From the NCBI RefSeq assembly GCF_002243045.1, contig NZ_MBKP01000005.1, forward strand, positions 88,860 to 152,859: 64,000 bases of DNA, in the 5' to 3' direction. The DNA is from Methanolobus psychrotolerans (GTDB taxonomy: Archaea > Halobacteriota > Methanosarcinia > Methanosarcinales > Methanosarcinaceae). The notes beneath the pieces are model-generated. The model had not been told where the DNA came from and made no database searches. It saw nothing but the letters and a program-made list of their open reading frames with translations. A program made the position numbers and the translations under genes. Numbering within the stretch: position 1 is the first letter of the stretch; each line of letters begins with the position of its first letter. This document shows, in pieces, positions 53,785-63,856 of this stretch.

Positions 53785-55713
53785 TTGTCGTCGAACAAGT
53801 TTGTTAAGAAGTATTCCTTTACCGCATCTCTGGGCTTTTTGGCAGGGCTGGTATTCTGCATGACAGGCCTCCTGTTTGCCATGGTCAGCAGGCTCAGCCG
53901 CAGTTCTGGTTCCGAGATCATACTTGTTGTCTGCTTTCTGATGGGAGCTGGTATATTGCTGATACTTGCGGGCATCAGTATTGCAGGGATACGCCAACAG
54001 CTTTTGCGCAGTTATTCATTCATAACGGGTATGTTACTTTCTTCAACGGGACTTCTTATATTCATACTTTCATTCCCTGACAAATGGTTTTATCCAAAAG
54101 TATCATATGTGATAATATTCTATTCGGCAGGTATTTTCCTGTTGCTGATCAATATCTTTGTGAACTATTTCCTTCAGGCTTCTGAAGTGCCGGAAGGAAC
54201 AGGAATAATGGCATCAAAGCAACAGTCTGCCAATCTCAAAAATGAGCCTGAGCAACATAATGATTGTTCTGTGCTTACAACTTTTGCAGGTATACTTATA
54301 ACAAATATAACGTCAGGAGCAATGTCAGGTTCTTACGAGTCTTCTTTCCTGACAAACACAAGTTGTAATGATGATAATTTTATTATAACTAATACTGTTT
54401 CTGAAGAACTGGATCCGGAGCCGTTTAAAATGGAAATTACTGAGGAAAACACTGTTCTTGATACGGTGGTCACTGATGATACTATCGAAAGCAATCCAGT
54501 TATAGGTGGTTCTAATGAATCCACTGTGCTGGAGACTAGGCAATTCCCGGAAATCATTGATATTCTGGAAGCAGAGGAGATTGGAATACCAGAGGACGAA
54601 GAAGGTTCTGATGAAGATATGGTGTCAAAAGCGGATGTTCCACAGCAAGGAGCTGAAATCCCTGATAGTGCAATTGCCAACATAATTGCCGCAATTCCAT
54701 TTTCTGAATTCATATCTATGAAAAAGACCGATATTAAAGCCGATGATACAATGCGCGAGGCTGCCCGCAAGATCCTTATGTTCCAGTTCGGGGCAATGAT
54801 CGAGCATGAGAGAGGCACAAAGGTCGGGAAAGATATCGAAGAACTTCATGATATGCGGGTTGCTGCAATGCGCATGCGTTCGGCAGTTGAGGTACTGGAG
54901 GGCTACATTGACATGAAGGCAATGTCCCCGTATTTCAAGGACATGAGATCTACAAGAAAAGTTCTTGGCTCCGTGCGTGACCTGGATGTTTTTCTTGAGA
55001 AGATCAACACCTACCTTGCAGATCAGCCACCAGAAAAAGTACAGGAAATGGACCCTTTGGAAGATTCTCTTTTGATAGAGCGGGCAAAAAATCGTGGTAA
55101 TATGCTTGTGTATCTTGATGATGTCAGGTATAATAAATTCAAGAATAACTTTGCTGATTACCTGTTGCATAAAAAATCCTGGAAAATGAAGTCCGTAAAA
55201 AAGAATGGTGAGCCTGTTGCATCCAGGGTCATTGATGTGCTGCCTGTGCTTTTATACACACAATTTGCAGTTGTCAGGTCATATGATGAAGTTGTTTCCA
55301 GTGACACAGCAATTGATCCTTCTCTTGAGAAATACCATCTGCTGAGGATCGATGTGAAAATACTGCGTTATACGCTTGAGTTCTTCAATGAAGTGCTTGG
55401 TCCACAGTCCAAAGGTCTGGTAAAGGATCTGAAGGCACTTCAGGATAACCTGGGAGATATGCATGACACGGTGGTCGCACTAAAACTTCTGGATAACTTT
55501 GAAAAATATGGGCGATGGGGTGAAACAAATGAAAAGAAGCTGCCTGCATCCAGTGGATTCCACGATTATCCAGGTGTTGACGCTTATATTGAATTCAGGA
55601 AAAAGGAGCTTCAAAAACTGCTTGAGTCGTTCCCTGATGTATGGTCCAAGGTTCTTGATTCCGATTTCAGTGTGAGGTTCTCGCAGGCAATATCAGGTAT
55701 TTATACATCCTGA
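53785..55713 (+). CDS. membrane-anchored CHAD domain protein
   Basis: The 642-residue protein starts with TTG after a GGGGAG site. Residues ~1-130 hold four hydrophobic helices (FLAGLVFCMTGLLFAMV through IFLLLINIFVNYF). An acidic, low-complexity linker of ~180 residues follows (EELDPEPFKMEITEENT and similar), and a CHAD domain runs from ~311 to the end with ELHDMRVAAMRMRSAVEVL and RSTRKVLGSVRDLDVF. CHAD domains carry conserved His/Arg/Lys and bind polyphosphate. The membrane anchor would place polyphosphate near the membrane. It lies between a ferredoxin and ppk1. Confidence 0.88.
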   Translation: MSSNKFVKKYSFTASLGFLAGLVFCMTGLLFAMVSRLSRSSGSEIILVVCFLMGAGILLILAGISIAGIRQQLLRSYSFITGMLLSSTGLLIFILSFPDKWFYPKVSYVIIFYSAGIFLLLINIFVNYFLQASEVPEGTGIMASKQQSANLKNEPEQHNDCSVLTTFAGILITNITSGAMSGSYESSFLTNTSCNDDNFIITNTVSEELDPEPFKMEITEENTVLDTVVTDDTIESNPVIGGSNESTVLETRQFPEIIDILEAEEIGIPEDEEGSDEDMVSKADVPQQGAEIPDSAIANIIAAIPFSEFISMKKTDIKADDTMREAARKILMFQFGAMIEHERGTKVGKDIEELHDMRVAAMRMRSAVEVLEGYIDMKAMSPYFKDMRSTRKVLGSVRDLDVFLEKINTYLADQPPEKVQEMDPLEDSLLIERAKNRGNMLVYLDDVRYNKFKNNFADYLLHKKSWKMKSVKKNGEPVASRVIDVLPVLLYTQFAVVRSYDEVVSSDTAIDPSLEKYHLLRIDVKILRYTLEFFNEVLGPQSKGLVKDLKALQDNLGDMHDTVVALKLLDNFEKYGRWGETNEKKLPASSGFHDYPGVDAYIEFRKKELQKLLESFPDVWSKVLDSDFSVRFSQAISGIYTS

Positions 55714-55863
55714 TAATGATGTCTGTTGACTTTGTATCGGTTATATGAGGCTATATTGTGCTATATAGAACTATATATGAATCTGTATGAAGTGTTATAT
55801 AATAGGATTGCTGTACTTTTATCAAAATACAGCAATATTCTGCTGTCTTTAAAGTTAAAAAAA

Positions 55864-57939
55864 ATGACTTTTATGTCTGAAGTGAACGATTATATTAACA
55901 GGGAGATAAGCTGGCTTTCATTTAATGAAAGGGTACTCCAGGAAGCAAAAGACCCTCAAGTCCCATTACTTGAACGTTTGAAGTTTCTCGGGATATTTTC
56001 TTCGAATCTTGATGAGTTTTTCAGTGTAAGGGTCGGAACTTTGCAGCGTATGATAGATGCAGGGTTGAAATCTAATGTCATGGTCGGTGTTTCCCCGAAA
56101 AAGGTTATGAAGCAGGTTCATAATAGGGTACTGGAGCTTCGTGATGATTTTGATAAAGTATTTGTTGATGTGACAAAGGAACTGGAAAAGCATCACATTT
56201 TCATTGTTGATGAGACACAACTTGATGAAGCACAAAAGTCATTCCTTAAAGTGTATTTCCAGGAAAAAGTACGGCCACGCCTTATTCCTGTAATGCTTAA
56301 AGACATTCCAAATTATCCCTATTTAAAGAATCAGGTTATCTATCTGGTTATTGATGTCCGGAAAAAATGGGATCCAATGGGTTCTAAATTTGCGCTGATA
56401 GAGGTTCCTGCAGATGTCCTCCCCCGTATTATAATGCTTCCTGATTCAGGTGAAAAAAAATGCGTTATAATGCTGGATGATGTGATCCGTTTTGGTCTTG
56501 ATGATATATTCTCAACCTTTGAGTACGATTCGATTGGTGCTTATACTATCAAACTGACAAGGGATGCGGAACTGGATATTGATGATGATGTTACCAAAAG
56601 TTTCTTTGAAAAGGTGTCTGAGAGTCTTGAGGAAAGAAAAAAAGGTCAGCCCGTACGTTTTGTTTATGACAGGGAGATGCCCTACTACCTTCTTGATTTC
56701 ACACTCAAACGGCTGAGGATCCAGAAGTTCGAAAACCTCGTGCCGGGTGGTAAATACCACAATGCAAAAGATTTCATGAACTTCCCGGAAATAGGTCCTG
56801 CTTCTTTCTTTTACGAAAAAAAGCATCCTTTACCACATAAAGTCCTGATGCGCCATAAAAGCATATTCGCTGCCATAAGGGAAAGGGATATTCTTCTCCA
56901 TTATCCATATCAGTCGTTCGATTATTTTATTGACTTGCTAAGGGAGGCAGCAATCGATCCTCATGTTTCAAGCATAAAAATAACCCTTTACAGGGTTGCA
57001 CGCAATTCCAATGTCATAAACGCACTTATAAGTGCAATAAAAAATGGAAAAAGTGTGACGGTTGTTATCGAGCTTCAGGCGAGATTCGATGAGGAGTCAA
57101 ATATTTACTGGACCCAAAAACTGGAAGAGGCAGGTGCAAGGATTATTGATGGTGTCCCTGGTCTGAAAGTCCATTCAAAACTCTGTCATATTACAAGGAT
57201 CGAAGGAAATAATCCTGTTCACTATTCATGTATCGGAACAGGCAATTTTAATGAATCTACTGCAAAACTTTATTGTGACCATATGCTTATGACCTCAAAC
57301 ACGGACCTTACGTTTGAAGTGGAGAAGGTTTTTGATTTCTTTGACCACAACTATAAGGTCTATAATTACAAACATCTCTTAGTTGCTCCTCTTCAAATGC
57401 GTAATACATTTGAAAAGTACATTGACAATGAAATAGAGAATGCAAAAGAAGGAAAACCGGCATATGTTCATGCAAAAATGAATAACCTTGTGGACAGCGA
57501 GATGATCAATAAATTGTATGAGGCCAATGGAGCAGGTGTCATAATAAAGCTGGTTATCAGGGGAATATGTTCACTTGTACCCGGTGTTGAAGAACTTAGT
57601 GAGAATATCGAAGTCATCAGCATAGTTGACAAATACCTGGAACACTCGCGTATTTTCATTTTCTGCAACAACGGTGATGAAAAATATTTTATTTCATCGG
57701 CTGACTGGATGGTAAGAAACCTGGATAGACGTGTTGAAGTTGCAACACCGGTGTATGACCCCGCTCTTCAAAAGGAACTTCAGAAATACATGGATTTGCA
57801 GTTCCTTGATAATACAAAGGCAAGGATGATCAATGATCTTCAGGATAATAAGTACAGGACAGGCGGGGAAAAGTCTTACCGGGCTCAGGAAGATACTTAT
57901 GTTTTCCTTGAAAACCAATTGAAAAACGGGGAAGTTTAA
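55864..57939 (+). CDS. ppk1: polyphosphate kinase PPK1
   Basis: The 691-residue enzyme (start at 55864; next ATG 55873) makes polyphosphate from ATP. Seen are the N-terminal domain INREISWLSFNERVLQEA and FSSNLDEFFSVRVG, a head domain, and phospholipase-D-like catalytic halves with KVHSKLCHITR and YSCIGTGNFNESTA, the first His being the phosphorylated one. Length matches the family (690-740). The frame is open to 55726, but the 46-codon extension lacks PPK1 similarity. Its TAA overlaps the ATG of ppx, so the two are coupled. Confidence 0.95.
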   Translation: MTFMSEVNDYINREISWLSFNERVLQEAKDPQVPLLERLKFLGIFSSNLDEFFSVRVGTLQRMIDAGLKSNVMVGVSPKKVMKQVHNRVLELRDDFDKVFVDVTKELEKHHIFIVDETQLDEAQKSFLKVYFQEKVRPRLIPVMLKDIPNYPYLKNQVIYLVIDVRKKWDPMGSKFALIEVPADVLPRIIMLPDSGEKKCVIMLDDVIRFGLDDIFSTFEYDSIGAYTIKLTRDAELDIDDDVTKSFFEKVSESLEERKKGQPVRFVYDREMPYYLLDFTLKRLRIQKFENLVPGGKYHNAKDFMNFPEIGPASFFYEKKHPLPHKVLMRHKSIFAAIRERDILLHYPYQSFDYFIDLLREAAIDPHVSSIKITLYRVARNSNVINALISAIKNGKSVTVVIELQARFDEESNIYWTQKLEEAGARIIDGVPGLKVHSKLCHITRIEGNNPVHYSCIGTGNFNESTAKLYCDHMLMTSNTDLTFEVEKVFDFFDHNYKVYNYKHLLVAPLQMRNTFEKYIDNEIENAKEGKPAYVHAKMNNLVDSEMINKLYEANGAGVIIKLVIRGICSLVPGVEELSENIEVISIVDKYLEHSRIFIFCNNGDEKYFISSADWMVRNLDRRVEVATPVYDPALQKELQKYMDLQFLDNTKARMINDLQDNKYRTGGEKSYRAQEDTYVFLENQLKNGEV

Positions 57940-58829
57940 TGAAATTTGCTGCTATAGATGTTGGTTCTAATGCTGTTAGGTTACTGATCACAAAGGTGGA
58001 TTCTGAAGGTATGGACCCGGTCTATGAAAAGATATCATTTGTACGAATGCCTATTCGCCTGGGTGAGGATGCCTTTATCCATAATAACATTTCCCGGGAA
58101 AAAATATCCCGTCTGGTAAATATAATGGTGGCTTTCAGATATCTGCTGGATGCTTATGAACCAATCGATTATATGGCATGTGCGACCTCCGCTATGAGAG
58201 AAGCCGACAACAGGGAGGAGATTATTTCCCTGATCAAGGACAAAAGCGGGATTGATCTTAAGGTCATAAGCGGAAGGAAAGAGGCAAAGATCATTTATTC
58301 CAATCATATTGAAAAGATACTTGGAAACAGTAATTCAACCTATCTTCACATTGATGTGGGAGGCGGCAGCACGGAAGTTATTCTCTTTAATGGGGATGAT
58401 GTCTTTGCTTACAGGTCATTCAATATAGGTACCATTCGCATTATTGAAGGTATTGTGACAAAAGAGGATTGGAATGAGATGAAGCAATGGGTGAAAAATG
58501 CAATCCGTAAGCATAAGCCTGATAATGCTATCGGAAGCGGTGGCAATATAAACAAGCTTTTCCGGTTGTCTGGCAAGAAAGATGGTACTCTTCTGCAGGA
58601 TACGGATCTCAAAGATCTCAATACTTATCTTAAGGGTTTCACACTTGAGCAGCGTATAACAAAGCTGGGTCTGCGTCCGGACAGAGCTGATGTTATAGTG
58701 CCTGCTTCTAAAATATATTACTCAGTTATGAAGTGGGGCAATGTGACTCATATGCATGTTCCTCAGTTGGGTCTTGCAGAAGGTATAATACATGTTTTGT
58801 ACGACAAACATAAAGAGAGTTATATATAA
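57939..58829 (+). CDS. ppx: Ppx/GppA exopolyphosphatase
   Basis: The 296-residue phosphatase has the actin/Hsp70-like ATPase fold: FAAIDVGSNAVRLLITK (P-loop-like), ATSAMREADN, HIDVGGGSTEVILFNGD and AIGSGGNINKLFRL. The catalytic Glu near residue 115 falls in the ISGRKEAKIIYS motif. It lacks the C-terminal HD domain of long Ppx forms, and the HD part of the CYTH protein upstream may substitute. It starts within the ppk1 stop (TAATG), coupling synthesis and degradation. Confidence 0.93.
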   Translation: MKFAAIDVGSNAVRLLITKVDSEGMDPVYEKISFVRMPIRLGEDAFIHNNISREKISRLVNIMVAFRYLLDAYEPIDYMACATSAMREADNREEIISLIKDKSGIDLKVISGRKEAKIIYSNHIEKILGNSNSTYLHIDVGGGSTEVILFNGDDVFAYRSFNIGTIRIIEGIVTKEDWNEMKQWVKNAIRKHKPDNAIGSGGNINKLFRLSGKKDGTLLQDTDLKDLNTYLKGFTLEQRITKLGLRPDRADVIVPASKIYYSVMKWGNVTHMHVPQLGLAEGIIHVLYDKHKESYI

Positions 58830-58961
58830 TTGCCTTAAAGACCTTACTTTTTCTTGTCCATGGAATGATTTTCTAGTCCAATCCTTATGTATCTCTTTTT
58901 TACTCTTTCCTGATTTTGCTTCAGTTAATTCATCGCCATAGATCAAAATCTTATGTTCATA

Positions 58962-58972
58962 ATATATAAATA
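58962..58972 (+). promoter_or_regulatory. TATA box of the actin-like/coiled-coil operon
   Basis: ATATATAAATA precedes the ATG at 59054 by about 85 bp, implying a leader of about 60 nt. The gap after ppx (58830-59053) shows no other gene. Confidence 0.45.
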
Positions 58973-59053
58973 GTGATTTAATAAGATTCCATGTTTAAGG
59001 AAAAACAGATCTCATGATATGCCAGTTGTAATTTCATGCGGGTCTATTAAAAA

Positions 59054-60106
59054 ATGGTTGATCATATGGAGGACTTTGTTAGTGGTGATAATTGTCTGTA
59101 TCTTGGAATAGATGCGGGTATGTTCAAAACGTCGGTTTGCACAAGCGATGGCAAAAAGTTCTCTGAACGAACTGTCATAGCTTTTCTTCAGAAAGATAGT
59201 GAGAACGCTGAAGAGAACTTGTTATTTGGTAAACAAGCTCTGGAATTGACGGACGGTAAAACTAAGGAACCTCTGAACGATGGATTGAAAAGTGAAGCTG
59301 ATATCCATGCTTTCAAAGAGTTTCTTATATCCTTTCTTAGCAAGCATGATGTTGATCTGAACAAAGAAAAAACCTATGCAATAATAGGTATACCTTCCAA
59401 TGCAGACAGGGAATATAAAAAAAATCTCCTGAAGCTATCCAGGGAAATATTTTCGGGTGCAATGCTTGTGGACGAGCTTTTTTGTATGGCTTATGAAAAA
59501 GCTCTTCTTAAGCAGTCAATGATAGTAGATATTGGTTTTAACAAGGCAGATATCTGTGTCATTAATAGTAATGTTCCGCAGAATGTTGATTGCCTGAGTA
59601 TTCCATGTGCGGGAAAGGATATTGATCGTGAAATAGTAAAACTCATCATTGAAAGATGGCCGGATTCAAAAGTAACGGAAGAACTTGCCAGGGAATGGAA
59701 AGAAAAGTATGGGCATCTTTGCTTCGGTCAGGATATGTGTGTTGTAGATGTTCCCCTTGAAAACGGTACCATTCAGGAGTCAATAGCTGAAGAGATACAG
59801 ATTGCGTGTGAGTTTGTGATAACTGATATCGTTTCAGGGATTACCCGGGTGTTGTCTGATGTTGATCTGGATACACGTGAATCCTTAAGGAATAATATTC
59901 ACATTTTTGGCGGAACAGGTAATCTGTCCAATGTTGGTATCTTTATTGAGAATGAGCTTAAAGAGCTTGGCGGAGGCAAGGTATTTCTTGACTTGGATGC
60001 TGTTTTTGGAATATCTGAAGGCGCATTGGAACTTGCCAGGAACATGCCATTGGAATTCTGGGGACAATTGGTTGCCGAAAAACAGGATAAGGAACTGATA
60101 GTATGA
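59054..60106 (+). CDS. actin/Hsp70-fold ATPase (bacterial-actin-like)
   Basis: The 350-residue protein has the phosphate 1 motif LYLGIDAGMFKTSV (~16-29), the connect region AIIGIPSNADREYK, phosphate 2 SMIVDIGFNKADICVI (~157) and the adenosine motif HIFGGTGNLSNVGIF (~282). These are the actin/MreB/MamK/Hsp70 landmarks, although the length is actin-like and a Hsp70 substrate domain is absent. The four-base overlap with the coiled-coil gene links the two. Filament formation is likely by family but not shown. It lies right after the polyphosphate island, though its own promoter separates it. Confidence 0.82.
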   Translation: MVDHMEDFVSGDNCLYLGIDAGMFKTSVCTSDGKKFSERTVIAFLQKDSENAEENLLFGKQALELTDGKTKEPLNDGLKSEADIHAFKEFLISFLSKHDVDLNKEKTYAIIGIPSNADREYKKNLLKLSREIFSGAMLVDELFCMAYEKALLKQSMIVDIGFNKADICVINSNVPQNVDCLSIPCAGKDIDREIVKLIIERWPDSKVTEELAREWKEKYGHLCFGQDMCVVDVPLENGTIQESIAEEIQIACEFVITDIVSGITRVLSDVDLDTRESLRNNIHIFGGTGNLSNVGIFIENELKELGGGKVFLDLDAVFGISEGALELARNMPLEFWGQLVAEKQDKELIV

Positions 60107-61566
60107 ATCCATTGAACTGGTCAGAAGAAAGTAAAAAAGCTGAAAAACCATCTAAGTTTTTCACTCCTAATATTTATCGAAAACCCATCGTAGCAGATGA
60201 GGTGGAAAAGGAAGCAAAAAAAGATGTATCTTCTGCTGTTCCGCAAAATTATGTACCAGGTAAAAATCAAAATCCAGTCCAGGAGAGGCATGAACCTGTT
60301 TACGGGGTGCCAGGGTCCGATATAGAGGATCTCCTCCAAAAAGAATCTTTGCTTTCGGAAATAAAGCAACGTTATGAATCTGAGATTAGTGAATATAAAG
60401 AAAAACAAAAAGAACTCGATGAACTCAAAAGTAATTTTTCTGATCAGGAAAAAGAGCTTCAGAATAAATGCGCCATCATGAAGTCTGCCATACAGAGATC
60501 AAAAAGGTCGATGTCGTCAGAGCAGATGGAAGAGCTTGAAAAGGAAATTGCTGCATTTGAACAAAAGCGTTCTGAGTTTGAAAATCAGATAAAGGAATTT
60601 GAAGATTCCCGGCTTGAGTATGAAACTAAGTTTGCGGAGTATAGTTCAAAGATGGAAGAATTGTCTTCCTTAAGATCGACTTATGAAGCTGATTTTGAAC
60701 AGTACAGACAAAAGAAGTCTGAGCTGGATGAAATGTGCAGGTCTTTAGAAGAGAAGCTTTCAGCAGGTGAGGAAATCTCCATTGAATTGGTGGATACAAA
60801 GTATCCTGTTGCCATTGAGATTATCAAGTCCGGTTATTATGCTGAATTAAAAGAGCTTAACAGAAAGCGTGCAGATATTGAAACACGCAGGTGTCAACTT
60901 GAGGATGAGGAAATATTCCTTAATGAAAAGCTTTCTTCATTAGGACAGATCAAGGAGCGTATACATGCGGAACTCCTCGAACTTGGACCAAAAACAGATG
61001 AACTGGAAATATCCATAGCGAAGTATGAAGAAAGCGTAAACTTTCACAAGGAGAAAGAGCTTGCTTTCCAGGAAGAGGTTAAGGTCCTTGAAGAGAAGAA
61101 AGCAGAGCTTGAGGCTGAGACTGAGAATCTCAGGTTAAGGTATGAGGAAAGTGTAAATGCTCACAGGGAGAACGAACTTGCTTTCCAGGGGGAAGTGCGG
61201 GCTTTTGAAGAAAAGAAAGCCGGACTTGAAGCTGACGATGAGAATCTCAGGCTAAGGCGCGAGGAAAATGCCAGACTGGAAGAAAGTATGGAAAAATCCC
61301 TTGTGGAAATGGAAGCTAAAAGAAAAGAGCTTGAAGAAATGGTTGAGAAAACCAACAGGGAAATCGGCAACCATGTAACCATCCATCGCCAGAGTCTTGA
61401 TATCAAGAAGCTTAATAACAAGCTTGAACAGCAGGCTATCTATATCCAGAGTCTTGAAACTTCAGTTTCAGATCTTAAAAGATGTCTTGAAGAAGCACGA
61501 TCAGATGTTAAAAAGAATGAGGTATTTTCGCAGATCCTCAAACAGAATCTGGAATTACTGGGATGA
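60103..61566 (+). CDS. long coiled-coil protein, partner of the actin-like ATPase
   Basis: The 487-residue protein is almost entirely coiled coil from residue ~80 to 480, with heptad-rich Glu/Lys/Leu segments and a near-repeat (ESVNFHKEKELAFQEEVK and ESVNAHRENELAFQGEVR). The N-terminal ~75 residues are Pro/Lys-rich and look unstructured, a possible binding region. No transmembrane segment is visible. It starts inside the stop of the actin-like gene (ATGA), which argues for a functional pair. Actin-like filaments with coiled-coil partners organise storage bodies or DNA elsewhere; that role here is inference. Confidence 0.82.
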   Translation: MNPLNWSEESKKAEKPSKFFTPNIYRKPIVADEVEKEAKKDVSSAVPQNYVPGKNQNPVQERHEPVYGVPGSDIEDLLQKESLLSEIKQRYESEISEYKEKQKELDELKSNFSDQEKELQNKCAIMKSAIQRSKRSMSSEQMEELEKEIAAFEQKRSEFENQIKEFEDSRLEYETKFAEYSSKMEELSSLRSTYEADFEQYRQKKSELDEMCRSLEEKLSAGEEISIELVDTKYPVAIEIIKSGYYAELKELNRKRADIETRRCQLEDEEIFLNEKLSSLGQIKERIHAELLELGPKTDELEISIAKYEESVNFHKEKELAFQEEVKVLEEKKAELEAETENLRLRYEESVNAHRENELAFQGEVRAFEEKKAGLEADDENLRLRREENARLEESMEKSLVEMEAKRKELEEMVEKTNREIGNHVTIHRQSLDIKKLNNKLEQQAIYIQSLETSVSDLKRCLEEARSDVKKNEVFSQILKQNLELLG

Positions 61567-61648
61567 TATGTGTGCCTCAGAACTCATAGGGTTCATCATA
61601 GATCAGATTTGGTTTTATCATCATCGGCACACAAGTTCAGATGAAAGA

Positions 61649-62302
61649 TCAGATAACTTCTTTTATCTCATCAACTATTTTTTTGGCAGCCATCTCCGGT
61701 TCATTTGACTGGTAAATGCTTCTGCCAACAATTACCCAGTCAGCACCTGCTTTAATTACATCAGAGGCAGAGCCTCCCTGTGCACCCACGCCAGGTGATA
61801 TGATGGAGAGCTCGCTTCCTATTATTTTTCTGATTTCAGTAACACGCTCCGGGCGGGTAGCAGGTGCAATCACGCCGGAAGCTTTGGCATCGGCTGCCAT
61901 TTTAGCAATGCCTTCGCCGGCTTGCTGCATGAAATCCAGGGCACCCGGGTGGCTCATTTCAGTCACCACGTAGATGTCCTTTTTCTGTTCTTTTGCAAGT
62001 TTTACGGCGGCTTCAAGGCTGTCGTGCCCGGTGAATCCCTGGAGAATGACACCATCTGCACCAGCCTTAAACACCTGCTCGCAGATAAGCCGGTTTGTGT
62101 TTGGTATGTCCGCAACCTTGAAATCCGCAATGATAGGTGCGTACTTTGAAAGCTGGCCTATTATGTCCATCCCTGTTGCAAGGACCAGAGGGTAGCCTAT
62201 TTTGATGGCATCCACGTACCCGGCGACTTTTTCGGATATCTGTATGGCCTCATCTCTGTCTGTAACATCAAGTGCAAGTATGAGCCTTGTATTCTTTTCC
62301 AT
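61649..62302 (-). CDS. pyrF: orotidine-5'-phosphate decarboxylase
   Basis: The 217-residue TIM-barrel enzyme turns OMP into UMP. Conserved parts include [16 protein letters not shown], the catalytic segment [12 protein letters not shown] (the Asp-x-Lys-x-x-Asp set), [18 protein letters not shown] and [11 protein letters not shown]. The archaeal length is normal. It lies 26 nt after dys on the same strand, probably one transcript. Confidence 0.95.
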   Translation of the reverse strand: MEKNTRLILALDVTDRDEAIQISEKVAGYVDAIKIGYPLVLATGMDIIGQLSKYAPIIADFKVADIPNTNRLICEQVFKAGADGVILQGFTGHDSLEAAVKLAKEQKKDIYVVTEMSHPGALDFMQQAGEGIAKMAADAKASGVIAPATRPERVTEIRKIIGSELSIISPGVGAQGGSASDVIKAGADWVIVGRSIYQSNEPEMAAKKIVDEIKEVI

Positions 62303-62328
62303 GTAACTGCTCCAAATTCAGTTTGTCA

Positions 62329-63279
62329 TTACATATTAGCAAGTCTGCTTCGTGCTGCTGCCACCATTATCGGAAGCGTGATTGTGGCATCAGAGTGGAC
62401 TGTTACAGAGCGTGCGGTCTCACTGACCTTGCCCCATGAGCGTGCTTCATCAAGGGTTGCACCGCTGAGTCCTCCGGTTTCCGGAGTATCCATTGTCAGC
62501 TGGATCGCATACTCGAATTCCTGATGAGTTACAAGCATGGACTGGAATATGTAGTTCTTCGGGACACCACCGCCTATCAGAACTGCTCCGGGGTTCTTTG
62601 CTTCATAGCATATGTCGATTATTTCTCTCATGTCTGCAAATGCGTCCACGTTCAGCGGTCTTGTCTGCTTGTAGAGCCATGCCTGAAGTCCTATCATGGA
62701 ATCCTGTATTGCAGGACAGTAGACCGGTACGTTCATGTCGGCTGCGGCTCTTAGTATTGAGCTTTTATCGTCAATGTGGTTTCCAAGCTGGGTCATGAAC
62801 TGCCTGATAGATATTGTCTCGCTGCCAATTTCAGAGAGTATTGCCTTCATCTTTTCTTCAAAGTCAACAAAATAAGGTTCCGGGAGGTAGACATCATAGA
62901 TCCTGTTAATCTCTTCATGCTTCAGTTCGATATCATCGCATTCCGAACATCCTTTATAGTGATGAAGTCCCATTGATTCCACAATCTCATGCACCATGTT
63001 GGCACCGGTTGTAACCAGCACATCGATGTAACCGTCCTTTATGAGGTCTGTAACTATTTCCCTCATTCCTGCAGGCACCATGGCCCCTGCCAGCCCGAAG
63101 AAACTGGTAGATCCGCCAGCCAGCATCTCAGTATAAATATCAACAGCATCTGCTAATTTCCCTGCACCAAAAGCACAGCCATCCAGAGCATGCACAAGTT
63201 CGTCTACACTCATGTTTTCGGTAATTTTTGCCTGCCTGATGGGATTCTGAAGTTTTTCATCCTTTGAACAATGTTGCAT
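62329..63279 (-). CDS. dys: deoxyhypusine synthase
   Basis: The 316-residue enzyme uses spermidine and NAD to modify a lysine of aIF5A. Seen are the NAD-binding FFGLAGAMVPAGMREIV, VTTGANMVHEIVESMG, the catalytic lysine region NPGAVLIGGGVPKNYIFQ and GGLSGATLDEARSWGKV. It has the usual archaeal length. It is the promoter-proximal gene of a dys-pyrF pair. The start may lie slightly downstream; the first ~20 residues are weakly conserved. Confidence 0.94.
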   Translation of the reverse strand: MQHCSKDEKLQNPIRQAKITENMSVDELVHALDGCAFGAGKLADAVDIYTEMLAGGSTSFFGLAGAMVPAGMREIVTDLIKDGYIDVLVTTGANMVHEIVESMGLHHYKGCSECDDIELKHEEINRIYDVYLPEPYFVDFEEKMKAILSEIGSETISIRQFMTQLGNHIDDKSSILRAAADMNVPVYCPAIQDSMIGLQAWLYKQTRPLNVDAFADMREIIDICYEAKNPGAVLIGGGVPKNYIFQSMLVTHQEFEYAIQLTMDTPETGGLSGATLDEARSWGKVSETARSVTVHSDATITLPIMVAAARSRLANM

Positions 63280-63856
63280 TTGAAAGCCTCTTATACGCTG
63301 ATTTACATCAACAATGTTCTTTAAGGTTTCTTCGTTTCATGATGTCTCTTGTAGGGATCATGAAATTAGGTCATTATGTACTTCATCCTGATTTGATGAA
63401 TGTTTACTTCCACGCAATATGCAAATGATTTTTGACATGATTTTGGGCTTTGTAGAAATCTTCATGCTACAATCTCAAATGTGGGCAACTTCCGATTAGT
63501 CAACCTAAACGGAATATTTTTTCCACAATCTAGCCACATTCTAAAAAACGATAATGTGTGCAAGGAATATAATTTTTTGAAATGTTGATGGAAGTTTCTC
63601 ATTTACTTGGCGGTTTAGGAAAGGATTAGTATCTTCACAATATAGATTATAACAGTAGATTTATACATAAATACATAATAGCTCAGCAAGTTAAGACAAT
63701 AAAAGCATGTAGGTGGGAGAAACATAACGTGGAACACTGGCACCCAGGATCTGACAATAAATATTTTAATACCTTAACTCTGCTGTTTTTAGGGCATAAC
63801 TATCCTTCTGATTACGTCTGTTAATAACGTTTCCTCTTACACACATTCTCCATCTT
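63280..63856. other. 577-bp spacer with promoter sequences
   Basis: AT-rich sequence upstream of dys, with no recognisable gene or RNA. TATA-like stretches occur around 63650-63680 and 63752-63765. Nothing else stands out. Confidence 0.5.
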
